Origin: an uncultured Lachnospiraceae bacterium
GTDB taxonomy: Bacteria; Bacillota; Clostridia; Lachnospirales; Lachnospiraceae
Assembly (NCBI GenBank): GCA_902797705.1
Contig: CADBTX010000081.1
Location: forward strand, 1-5,836
DNA: 5,836 nt
Reading direction: 5' to 3'
Shown: one piece after another, positions 1-5,558 of the stretch
Position numbering within the stretch: the first letter of the stretch is position 1
Layout of the letters: each line of letters starts with the position of its first letter
The notes under the pieces: generated by a model
Databases searched by the model: none
Told to the model about the DNA's origin: nothing
What the model saw: the letters and a program-made list of their open reading frames with translations, nothing else
Position numbers and translations under genes: made by a program

Positions 1-314
1 ATATTTCCCGCTGCTTCTTCCAGGGAAAGGAGGCCTTCCTTTCTGGCAACGTTGGAAAGATCTATTATCTGTTTGATTATATCGGCGGGCTTAACCTGAT
101 ATGTCTTAAAGATCTGGGAAGTGGATTTCATTCCCGTGACGAAGTCTCCCACTGACCGGCTCGCAAAGACAGCAAAAAAAGCGCCTCCGAAGGTTATAAC
201 CGCAGAGTCACGATCAAGGAAAGACCATATTGCCGACATTCCGTTGGAACCCGTGATCCCGTAGAACATCAGACCAAAACACATTACCAGACCGACTATG
301 GAAGCAATATCCAT
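1..314 (-). CDS. motA: Flagellar motor stator protein MotA, N-terminal part (runs off window)
   Basis: MotA forms, with MotB, the ion-conducting stator in the cytoplasmic membrane that drives flagellar rotation. The visible 104 residues begin MDIASIVGLVM, and the rest of the gene lies beyond base 1. A first hydrophobic segment covers about residues 4-20 and a second about 37-52, matching the first two of four MotA membrane helices. The cytoplasmic stretch ends with RKEGLLSLEE (residues 91-100), the family signature; by position R91 and E99 should correspond to the E. coli MotA charged residues Arg90 and Glu98 that contact FliG (inference). The ATG at 314 is preceded by several purine-rich stretches (AGGAG, GGAG, AGG), the nearest about 7 nt upstream. 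It lies 60 bp after flbD on the same strand, so it is probably cotranscribed; motB would be expected next, outside the window. Confidence 0.95.
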   Translation of the reverse strand, partial: MDIASIVGLVMCFGLMFYGITGSNGMSAIWSFLDRDSAVITFGGAFFAVFASRSVGDFVTGMKSTSQIFKTYQVKPADIIKQIIDLSNVARKEGLLSLEEAAGN

Positions 315-374
315 AATAAAACCTAACTCCTACTCCTCATTTATCCCGTCCCGGCCCTTTTGCCGCTTTTTCTC

Positions 375-560
375 CTAACTACCGATGACGGCTCTCCTGA
401 AACCGATAACGAGATTTTTTATATCCATCCTGCTTTCTTTTACAATGAGCTTCTTCCCGTTCTCAAATGTAAGCACCGTATCCGGCGTCTCCTCCACCGT
501 CTGGATGTAATCTTCGTTCACGAGAATCTTTGTCTCATCGAGTTTTGTGAGCTCTATCAT
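375..560 (-). CDS. flbD: FlbD/SwrD family flagellar protein
   Basis: This 61-residue cytoplasmic protein belongs to the FlbD family (PF06289), which includes B. subtilis SwrD (YlzI), reported to raise flagellar motor power and so permit swarming. The family core is plain: MIELTKL at the start, then VEETPDTVLTFENGKK and a VKES ending of the compact domain, with a short C-terminal tail. A longer frame opens at 611, but the extra 17 residues do not look like the family. The ATG at 560 gives the typical length of about 60 residues and the usual M-I-x-L-T-K-L start, with AGGA just upstream. The ATG at 611 also overlaps a promoter -10 element, so a transcript made from that promoter could only use the inner start. 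The position directly before motA fits a job at the stator. Confidence 0.9.
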   Translation of the reverse strand: MIELTKLDETKILVNEDYIQTVEETPDTVLTFENGKKLIVKESRMDIKNLVIGFRRAVIGS

Positions 561-609
561 AGCTTCCTGAACTCCGCTCTTTTCAACTTTACAGGATAAA
601 TCAGCCAAC

Positions 610-637
610 ATTATAACATAATCCCCCGAAAGGTAAA
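610..637 (-). promoter_or_regulatory. Candidate sigma-A promoter for flbD-motA
   Basis: Read on the minus strand, TGTTATAAT (618-610) is a perfect extended -10 element (TGn plus TATAAT). TTTACC at 637-632 lies 16 bp upstream and matches four of six bases of the TTGACA -35 consensus. Transcription would begin near 600-604, giving a leader of about 40 nt before the flbD ATG at 560. The -35 lies inside the hairpin at 620-652. The call is from sequence only; no start site is known here. Confidence 0.5.
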
Positions 638-658
638 ACCCTTCGGGGGGATTTTTTT
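620..658. terminator. GC-rich terminator-like hairpin between flgE and flbD
   Basis: Arms at about 621-633 and 639-652 pair through a run of five C-G pairs plus flanking A-T and GAA/TTC pairs, with one bulge and one mismatch, around a five-base loop (TAAAA). On the plus strand the stem is followed at once by seven T's (652-658), the classic intrinsic terminator form. On the minus strand, the direction of all nearby genes, the downstream side reads ATTATGTTAT, a poor U-tract. It lies 31 bp after the flgE stop, so it may trim, attenuate or protect the flgE transcript, or stop antisense transcription. The structure is clear but its working direction is not. Confidence 0.6.
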
Positions 659-683
659 CTGTAAGGCCAAAGTACCGCCTGAA

Positions 684-2240
684 TTACCTCTTCAGATTGA
701 TAAGTTCTTCCAGAAGCGTATCGGAAACGGTGATGATACGGGAGTTTGCCTGGAAGCCTCTCTGGGTGGTGATCATGGTGGTGAACTCCGAGGAAAGATC
801 CACGTTACTCATTTCCAGCTCTCCGGAGGCGTATGAACCGCCGTTTGCGGTTACGTCACCGATAACGGGAGCACCGGAGTTCATGGTCTCCACATAGAGG
901 TTGTCTCCTGCCTTTTCAAGACCGGAAGCGTTTGAGAAGATGGCAGATGCGATCTGTCCCAAAAGCCTGGTCTGTCCGTTTGTATAGGAGCCGGTGATAC
1001 GTCCGTCAACTCCCACGGATACGGAGCTTAAGGTTCCAACCGACCAGCCGGAGCCCTTGGTGTTGTCCACACCGCCGTTTCCGCCGTTGATGGTGGATGT
1101 ACCCTTGTTGTCGATGTTCTTTAATGTAGCGAGGTCAACCTTGATATTCTTTGTAAAAGCATCTGCAGGGACAGCGTTGGGTCTCAGATTCTCATTTGGT
1201 GTACCCGGAAGGATCGAATTGAGATTCAGGTTAAACGAATTGTCTCCTGCCTTGTCTTTGTCATTTACCGTAGAAGGAACCTTATGAACACCGTCTGTTG
1301 TGCTGAAGCCTATCACAAGTGGAGTTGCAAAAGCATCAGTTATTGCAGTTCCCGGAGTTGTTATCTTTCCTTTATCATCCACTGCCTGTCCATTAAAGTT
1401 GCCGTTAAGAGCCTGTGTGAAAAACTTCTCTTTATTCTCGGCATATTTATCCATATCCAGAACACCGCCCACAGAATCCTTGGTCGCATCAGGATCCCTG
1501 AAAATGGTCTTTCCGTTGGAATCCAGCATATCGGTAACGGTGATCTTGTACTGGCCCTTAACGGGACTGGTGCTGTCCGGCGAAGGAAGGATCTTATACT
1601 TAACCGTATATCTGTATCCCTCATTATCATAGACCTTCATATCCACCACCTGACCGGTCTTCTGTGTAAGAGCATCCGAATTTGCATCCAGGATGCCTGT
1701 GATATATCCATTCTCTGTAGCTGCAGGATCGGATGTTTTATTCTTTGGACTCATGATCTTTAAGGGAACCAGTGCACTGGTGCTGATCTGCTGTTCTCCC
1801 TTATTCTCCACAACATCATAACCCTGCACAGTATATCCGTTGCTGCTCATGCAGAGGGTTCCGTCTGCATCCACAGTGAAAGCACCGGATCTTGTGTAGA
1901 ACTGGCTGTTTCCATCGGAGACTATAAAGAAGGACTCTCCGTTGATACGGATATCAAAGGGATTGCCCGTGGTCTCTGCCGATCCGGCGGCAGTTACGTT
2001 TGAATAAATGGATGCGAGGCTGGTTCCGAGACCGATCTGCTTTGCATTGACACCGGCACGTCCCGTATTGGGGTTGGGACCTGATGAATTAGACTTGGTC
2101 TGATATACCAGATCCTGGAAATTGGCCTGTGCTGCCTTGTATCCGACTGTGTTTACGTTTGCTATGTTATTTCCGATTACGTCCATACGGGTCTGGTGTG
2201 TTTTAAGACCTGCAACTCCGGAAAAAAGTGATCTCATCAT
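684..2240 (-). CDS. flgE: Flagellar hook protein FlgE
   Basis: FlgE is the structural subunit of the hook, the flexible joint between rod and filament, exported by the flagellar type III apparatus and capped by FlgD during assembly. The 518 residues show the family plan. An N-terminal rod/hook helix motif has SLFSGVAGL and NNIANVNTVGYKA (about 5-37). A D1 core includes NPFDIRINGESFF and SGAFTVDADG (about 93-128). A large variable central region follows (about 150-440). The conserved C-terminal helix (472-518) has MSNVDLSSEF and TTQRGFQANSRIITVSD. It is longer than the roughly 400-residue Salmonella protein, the extra length lying in the surface-exposed middle. GGAGG sits 10 nt before the first ATG (2240) and 13 before the second (2237), favouring 2240. 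It follows the small flagellar gene by 39 bp. It contains a single cysteine, Cys130. Confidence 0.97.
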   Translation of the reverse strand: MMRSLFSGVAGLKTHQTRMDVIGNNIANVNTVGYKAAQANFQDLVYQTKSNSSGPNPNTGRAGVNAKQIGLGTSLASIYSNVTAAGSAETTGNPFDIRINGESFFIVSDGNSQFYTRSGAFTVDADGTLCMSSNGYTVQGYDVVENKGEQQISTSALVPLKIMSPKNKTSDPAATENGYITGILDANSDALTQKTGQVVDMKVYDNEGYRYTVKYKILPSPDSTSPVKGQYKITVTDMLDSNGKTIFRDPDATKDSVGGVLDMDKYAENKEKFFTQALNGNFNGQAVDDKGKITTPGTAITDAFATPLVIGFSTTDGVHKVPSTVNDKDKAGDNSFNLNLNSILPGTPNENLRPNAVPADAFTKNIKVDLATLKNIDNKGTSTINGGNGGVDNTKGSGWSVGTLSSVSVGVDGRITGSYTNGQTRLLGQIASAIFSNASGLEKAGDNLYVETMNSGAPVIGDVTANGGSYASGELEMSNVDLSSEFTTMITTQRGFQANSRIITVSDTLLEELINLKR

Positions 2241-2279
2241 AAGGCATTTACCTCCGTTTTAACCCTGCTTTGGTTTTTC

Positions 2280-2678
2280 TTAAGCTATTACCGCTCCGTC
2301 TATGTTACTGAATACTTTGTCGTTTGATTCGCTGGCGTCCATGGCCGTTACCACCGTACTGCTCCGGGTATTCACTATGAAAGCCAGGTTGTCTATCATT
2401 ACCAGGGAATCGTTTATCCCCTTTTTCTCCGCCCTTTCCATTCCGTCTGACAGGCGGTTCAGCTGACTCGTGCTAAGGTTTATGTTCCTGTCCGAAAGCC
2501 TCTCTTTTGCGTGTTTTGAAAACTTAAGCCCGAACTCCTCGCCCTGCTTTTCCGTAAGCACCTCTGCGAAGGTCCTCTGCCCCGTAAGGGCTTTCTGTGC
2601 GCTGCCCTTCAGGTTGTAGCGTTCGGTCAGCTCTTCTATGGAAGGGAAAGATGTATTATTTACATTTACCTTTGCCAT
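2280..2678 (-). CDS. TIGR02530-type flagellar operon protein
   Basis: This 132-residue protein resembles the small conserved protein (TIGR02530, 'flagellar operon protein') often found between flgD and flgE in Clostridia and Bacilli. The supporting block is LKFSKHAKERLSDRNINL (51-68), followed by a predicted helix with SQLNRLSDGMERAEKKG and a strand-rich SLVMIDNLAFIVN segment (91-103). It ends with VFSNIDGAVI, also typical. There is no signal peptide or membrane segment. Its molecular role is not established to my knowledge; operon position suggests a function in hook assembly, such as helping FlgD or FlgE export (inference). The ATG at 2678 has AAAGGAG six bases upstream, and the gene starts 23 bp after the flgD stop. 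Confidence 0.88.
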   Translation of the reverse strand: MAKVNVNNTSFPSIEELTERYNLKGSAQKALTGQRTFAEVLTEKQGEEFGLKFSKHAKERLSDRNINLSTSQLNRLSDGMERAEKKGINDSLVMIDNLAFIVNTRSSTVVTAMDASESNDKVFSNIDGAVIA

Positions 2679-2701
2679 ATCAAACTCCTTTTTTCCGGAT
2701 G

Positions 2702-3658
2702 TCAGTCCTCTGAACTGTTATCCCCTGCAACTCCGTTTGCGGCTGCGTTCTCTGCAGCGGTGGTGGCGTCTGAGCTGTCTTCGGTGAGGATCGCGGCTGC
2801 GTTCTCGATAGCGGCATCTGCTGCCGTGCTCTCTGTAGTGCTGTTTGCCGCCGTATTCTCTGTAGTGCCGTTCGCTGCCGTGTTCTCTGTAGTACTGTTT
2901 GCGGCTGTGTTATCCGTGTTACTGTTTGCCGCCGTATTTTCTGTAGTGCTGTTGTTTGCACTGCTGTTGCTGCTGTTTGATGAGGATTCCTCCTTATCCT
3001 TTGTAACATCGATACCGAAGTCCTTAAAGCGGTTTATGTACGCTTCCATGCCTGCCTGTATATCCGCTGAAAGGAAGGTCTTCTGATATATGCTCATCTC
3101 GCTGAAGGTTCCGTAGAGGGCTCTCATCCTGTCCTCATAGCTTGATGCATTTATGGCTGTCAGGTTATTCACGCCGGGAAGCTTTCCGTATGAGGAAGCA
3201 AATTCCTCTGCAAGCGCCACCGCATCAGCGTAATTTGCATCATAGACCTTCTTCACATCCGAGAGATCGTAGAGCTGATCGTTCACGGAAACCTTGACCT
3301 TGTTGCCGGAAACCGATACGAAGTCCACCTTTCCCGTAACCTCGGATGTAACTCCCGTGGTCTCATTAAGTGACTCTATGGAAACAAGGGAGCCTACCAG
3401 GGAGGTGGCACGGCTTACTTCCGTTGTCTTTGCCACATTCTGCATCTGCTCCAGTTCCGAGAAGGTTGCAAGCTGTGCCACATATTCGGAATTGTCCATG
3501 GGGGACGTGGGATCCTGATACTTAAGCTGTGTAACGAGAAGATTCAGGAACTGCTCCTTATCAACGGAATCGCCACTGCTCTTTTTCTTCTTTTCACTTT
3601 CTTCGGTACGTCCGAGATTGGTTATCTGTCCGTCATTTACTATAGCTGAAGCACTCAT
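2702..3658 (-). CDS. flgD: Flagellar hook-capping protein FlgD with long repeat-rich C-terminal tail
   Basis: FlgD caps the growing hook so that FlgE subunits can polymerise, and is discarded when the hook is complete. The N-terminal capping domain is typical: DKEQFLNLLVTQLKYQDP and NSEYVAQLATFSELEQM (about 33-72). A small beta domain follows (about 86-140; SEVTGKVDFVSV, KVSVNDQLYDLSDV) like that in short Firmicutes FlgD proteins. I see no clear separate FlgD Ig-like domain. After it comes a roughly 75-residue predicted helical segment (about 145-220) that I do not recognise. A low-complexity Asn/Thr/Ser/Ala tail (224-318) contains six 9-residue repeats. At 318 residues it is far longer than the short FlgD form of about 140 residues. 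An AAAGGA motif lies about 7 nt before the ATG at 3658. It follows fliK by 41 bp. Confidence 0.93.
   Translation of the reverse strand: MSASAIVNDGQITNLGRTEESEKKKKSSGDSVDKEQFLNLLVTQLKYQDPTSPMDNSEYVAQLATFSELEQMQNVAKTTEVSRATSLVGSLVSIESLNETTGVTSEVTGKVDFVSVSGNKVKVSVNDQLYDLSDVKKVYDANYADAVALAEEFASSYGKLPGVNNLTAINASSYEDRMRALYGTFSEMSIYQKTFLSADIQAGMEAYINRFKDFGIDVTKDKEESSSNSSNSSANNSTTENTAANSNTDNTAANSTTENTAANGTTENTAANSTTESTAADAAIENAAAILTEDSSDATTAAENAAANGVAGDNSSED
2792..2953 (-). repeat. Six 27-bp in-frame tandem repeats in the flgD 3' end
   Basis: Residues 236-289 of FlgD consist of six consecutive nine-residue units: NSTTENTAA, NSNTDNTAA, NSTTENTAA, NGTTENTAA, NSTTESTAA and the diverged DAAIENAAA. Each unit is 27 bp, and the first five are also closely similar at DNA level. 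A further decayed unit (TTAAENAAA) can be seen at 299-307. Because the unit length is a multiple of three, gain or loss of units would change tail length without a frameshift. Confidence 0.9.
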
Positions 3659-3680
3659 TTGCTGTTCCTTTCTTTATCTG

Positions 3681-3700
3681 ACCGTCTGATATCAGACAGT
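3681..3700. repeat. Palindrome in the fliK-flgD gap
   Basis: A perfect 14-bp palindrome, GTCTGATATCAGAC (3684-3697), extends to 10-bp arms with one mismatch. It touches the last base of the fliK stop codon and ends about 22 bp before the flgD start. As RNA it could form a small hairpin at the 3' end of fliK, serving as a processing or protective site, or as DNA it could be a dimeric protein site. There is no T-run, so it is not an intrinsic terminator. Confidence 0.55.
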
Positions 3701-5283
3701 TATGCGGTAAAGTCTACCGTTCCGCCGTTCTCTCTCATCATCCTTACGTTAAGGGCTTCGCCTTCCGTCATCTCCTCTTCCGGGATGCCTTCCGCTCCTA
3801 CAGCTCCAAGGTTTATCCTTCTGAGCCTTGCTGCCCTTTCCGCCTCTTCCTCATCGGGAGTATCGCCGTTACGCTGTCCCCCGTCCTGAAGGAAGTTTGA
3901 CTCGAATTCGCGGCTTGCGAGAGTTACTTCCACACTTTCCACCTTGATCCCCTGTTCCGTAAGGTTCTGCTTTAATTCCGCTATCTGGGACTCAAGGGCT
4001 GCACGGACGCTTTCATCCTGTGCGAAAAACTGTGCGGTGATGTTTCCCGCTCTTGACTCTATATGCAGTCCTACCTTCCCGAGGCTTTCGGGGTTCAGCT
4101 GCATTTCCATTGTAGTTGTTTCCTGATTAACCGAGATCCTGATCTGATCCCTTACCTGATTCATTATGTCCTGTACTCTCTCGTAAGAACTAACGAATTC
4201 TGATGTGGTCTCTGATACGGCCTCAGTCAGATTATCCATGAAAGTATCTGCTGTACCATCCGCCCGTACTAATCCGGGATCAATGGCTCCGGGATTTTCT
4301 CCCGTTCTGCCTTCTGCTCCGAAGTGTCTTTCATTTCCGCCTTCCCTCTCTCCGGGAGAAGAACTCTTCACTTCTTCGCTCTCAAATGATACCTTTTCCA
4401 AAACCACTTCTGCCTGGCGGTCCGGCTGTCTGTCCGGCTCACGCACTGTCTCGGAAGTTTTCACGGTTTCCGCTGGGGTCCCTGCCGTCTCCTTCTCTGA
4501 AGTGATCTCTGTGCTGCTTTCAAGGATCTTCCGGAACTCTTCAGTTCCCTCTCTTACTGCTGTGTCCGGCTTTTCTTCCGTTGCCGGGCTTATTACCTCC
4601 GCTGCCGTTTCTGCTTTCGCATCAACTGCTCCTGTCTCAACCGTTATACTCTCTGCAAATGCTTCTGAGTTCAGGACTTCTTTGAATTCCTCCGGTGTGA
4701 GATTGAGTTCCTGCAGGAGATCTGTTGTTACCTCTCTCTGTACCGTCATGATGTTATCCACACTCAGGTACAGGCTTTCGTCACTCACCAGTTCCGAGAT
4801 ATCGCTTCCTGTAAGTTCCGAAACAATGGCACCTACGTTTTCTCCTTTAAGAAGATCTACCAGGGTGAGCCCTAAGGTTTCCATCGCCGCCATCAGTTCT
4901 TCGTCACTGACGTCCAGCTCCTCCTTGATCTCCTCCTTAACGGCATCGATGGCTTCCTTCACCACATTTTTCGTTTCTTCGGAAACATCGCCGTTCTTCA
5001 GGTTCTCTTTAGGATCGCGGATCCTGTCATTCTTATCTCTTCCCACATTCTCCTTTAACCGGTTGTCGGCGTTCCCGTCTACCTTTGTTCCGGTGGCGGC
5101 GCTGCTTTCTGCCTTTTCAGGAGCTTTGACCGCTGTTTCTGTCGCTTTGTCTGCGGTCTTTGTGAGAACATTTCCGAATGACTGCGCTCCGTCGTCTGCT
5201 GCCTTCTGAGGAGCGCCTACGCTGTTCACTGCCTGCATTGCATTGAGCTGCAATATGTTCTGCAGGCTTAAAGAATCTGCCAT
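3700..5283 (-). CDS. fliK: Flagellar hook-length control protein FliK
   Basis: FliK is secreted during hook growth, measures hook length, and switches the export gate (FlhB) from hook to filament substrates. The 527-residue product has the expected plan. The long N-terminal part (1-360) is poorly conserved and rich in Glu, Thr and Ser, with acidic helical segments near 100-150. The C-terminal Flg_hook domain (PF02120) covers about 372-456, with MEMQLNPESLGKVGL and an amphipathic helix ending GIKVESVEV. The last 70 residues are an acidic linker, an RRINL motif, then a MMRENGGTVDFTA ending, as I expect for clostridial FliK proteins. AGGAGG lies seven bases before the ATG at 5283, which fixes the start. 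It is the first flagellar gene visible, with no fliI or fliJ before it; upstream is a remnant on the opposite strand, so it probably heads its transcript. Confidence 0.92.
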   Translation of the reverse strand: MADSLSLQNILQLNAMQAVNSVGAPQKAADDGAQSFGNVLTKTADKATETAVKAPEKAESSAATGTKVDGNADNRLKENVGRDKNDRIRDPKENLKNGDVSEETKNVVKEAIDAVKEEIKEELDVSDEELMAAMETLGLTLVDLLKGENVGAIVSELTGSDISELVSDESLYLSVDNIMTVQREVTTDLLQELNLTPEEFKEVLNSEAFAESITVETGAVDAKAETAAEVISPATEEKPDTAVREGTEEFRKILESSTEITSEKETAGTPAETVKTSETVREPDRQPDRQAEVVLEKVSFESEEVKSSSPGEREGGNERHFGAEGRTGENPGAIDPGLVRADGTADTFMDNLTEAVSETTSEFVSSYERVQDIMNQVRDQIRISVNQETTTMEMQLNPESLGKVGLHIESRAGNITAQFFAQDESVRAALESQIAELKQNLTEQGIKVESVEVTLASREFESNFLQDGGQRNGDTPDEEEAERAARLRRINLGAVGAEGIPEEEMTEGEALNVRMMRENGGTVDFTA

Positions 5284-5301
5284 TCCTTATCCTCCTTTCC
5301 T

Positions 5302-5339
5302 ATTCAGATTTGAATGTACTGCGGGCATAGTTCACGCCC
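5302..5339 (-). promoter_or_regulatory. Small hairpins in the fliK leader
   Basis: Read on the minus strand, GGGCGT-GAACT-ATGCCC (5339-5323) forms a six-pair stem with one G-U pair. ATTCA-AATC-TGAAT (5315-5302) forms a five-pair stem. The second ends just before the GGAAAGGAGG Shine-Dalgarno of fliK. They do not match any riboswitch I recognise, including the c-di-GMP types, which I looked for because of the flagellar context. A small effect on translation or mRNA stability is possible. Confidence 0.3.
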
Positions 5340-5350
5340 TTCACGATTAT

Positions 5351-5377
5351 TTTATCGGCAGAAATCCCTCCGATAAA
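5351..5377. repeat. Inverted repeat with 8-bp perfect arms upstream of fliK
   Basis: TTTATCGG (5351-5358) and CCGATAAA (5370-5377) are perfect inverted arms around an 11-base loop. The minus strand reads GCCGATAA (5359-5352), identical to the -10 consensus of the flagellar sigma factor SigD/FliA, but no TAAA -35 lies 14-16 bp upstream. TAAAAT (5354-5349) with TTTATC 17 bp upstream is a weak sigma-A alternative. The position, about 70-95 bp before fliK, suits a promoter or operator. Confidence 0.4.
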
Positions 5378-5399
5378 CATGATTTTTCATTAAAAATAT

Positions 5400-5417
5400 T
5401 GTATTTTTTTAAATACA
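5400..5417. repeat. AT-rich palindrome
   Basis: TGTATTT and AAATACA form seven-base arms around TTTT within a very AT-rich stretch (about 5381-5420). It may be an upstream promoter element for fliK or mark the edge of the repeat-like segment that follows. Nothing more can be said. Confidence 0.3.
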
Positions 5418-5558
5418 TTTCCCTGGCGGATTATTTCTACTGGAATCCTTCCGAAACTCCGTTACTTCATTTTCATTTTTCCATGTAGAAACAACTCTTT
5501 CAGAAGTGACGCCGACAGTCACGCACGCACCGGATTTCCGTGCTAGTAAAAAACTTGG
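5409..5558. other. Intergenic stretch that may be a dispersed repeat
   Basis: Between the fliK leader and the Rpn-type remnant I find no ordinary gene. On the minus strand one frame stays open for 51 codons, from after a TGA at about 5564 to a TAA at 5411-5409, and reads SERVVSTWKNENEVTEFRKD in its middle. It has no ATG start and no ribosome binding site. The plus strand is also open over much of it. A short imperfect hairpin (GCAC...GTGC, 5527-5543) lies at its right end. Together with the 20-bp inverted match to the remnant, this resembles a short interspersed repeat more than a gene. That is an inference needing a genome search. Confidence 0.3.
5445..5464 (-). repeat. 20-bp inverted repeat, left copy
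   Basis: Read on the minus strand, this is TAACGGAGTTTCGGAAGGAT, exactly identical to plus-strand bases 5721-5740. The match stops at both ends after 20 bp. In the open minus-strand frame it encodes EVTEFRKD, against EITEFRKD in the remnant. Confidence 0.9.

Noticed and set aside
561..611. Longer flbD starting at 611
   Set aside because: The extra 17 residues are not family-like, have no clear ribosome binding site, and the ATG overlaps the -10 of a promoter candidate.
1284..1763. Plus-strand frame of 159 codons opposite flgE
   Set aside because: Shadow of the conserved flgE gene; the Cys/His/Ile-rich product resembles no family.
2680..3086. Repetitive frames on both strands over the flgD tail (Arg/Gln/Thr-rich on minus, Val/Phe/Ala-rich on plus)
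   Set aside because: They are other-frame readings of the 27-bp repeats; the flgD frame continues from the conserved capping domain.
4205..5209. Long 334-codon plus-strand frame opposite fliK
   Set aside because: The Ser/Thr/Val-rich product is what the complement of Glu/Thr-rich fliK codons yields; no ribosome binding site and no recognisable domain.
5284..5400. c-di-GMP riboswitch in the fliK leader
   Set aside because: Only small independent hairpins are present; the conserved GEMM sequence blocks are absent.
5243..5488. Plus-strand 81-codon frame across the fliK start region
   Set aside because: No ribosome binding site or recognised domain, and it overlaps the fliK start and leader.
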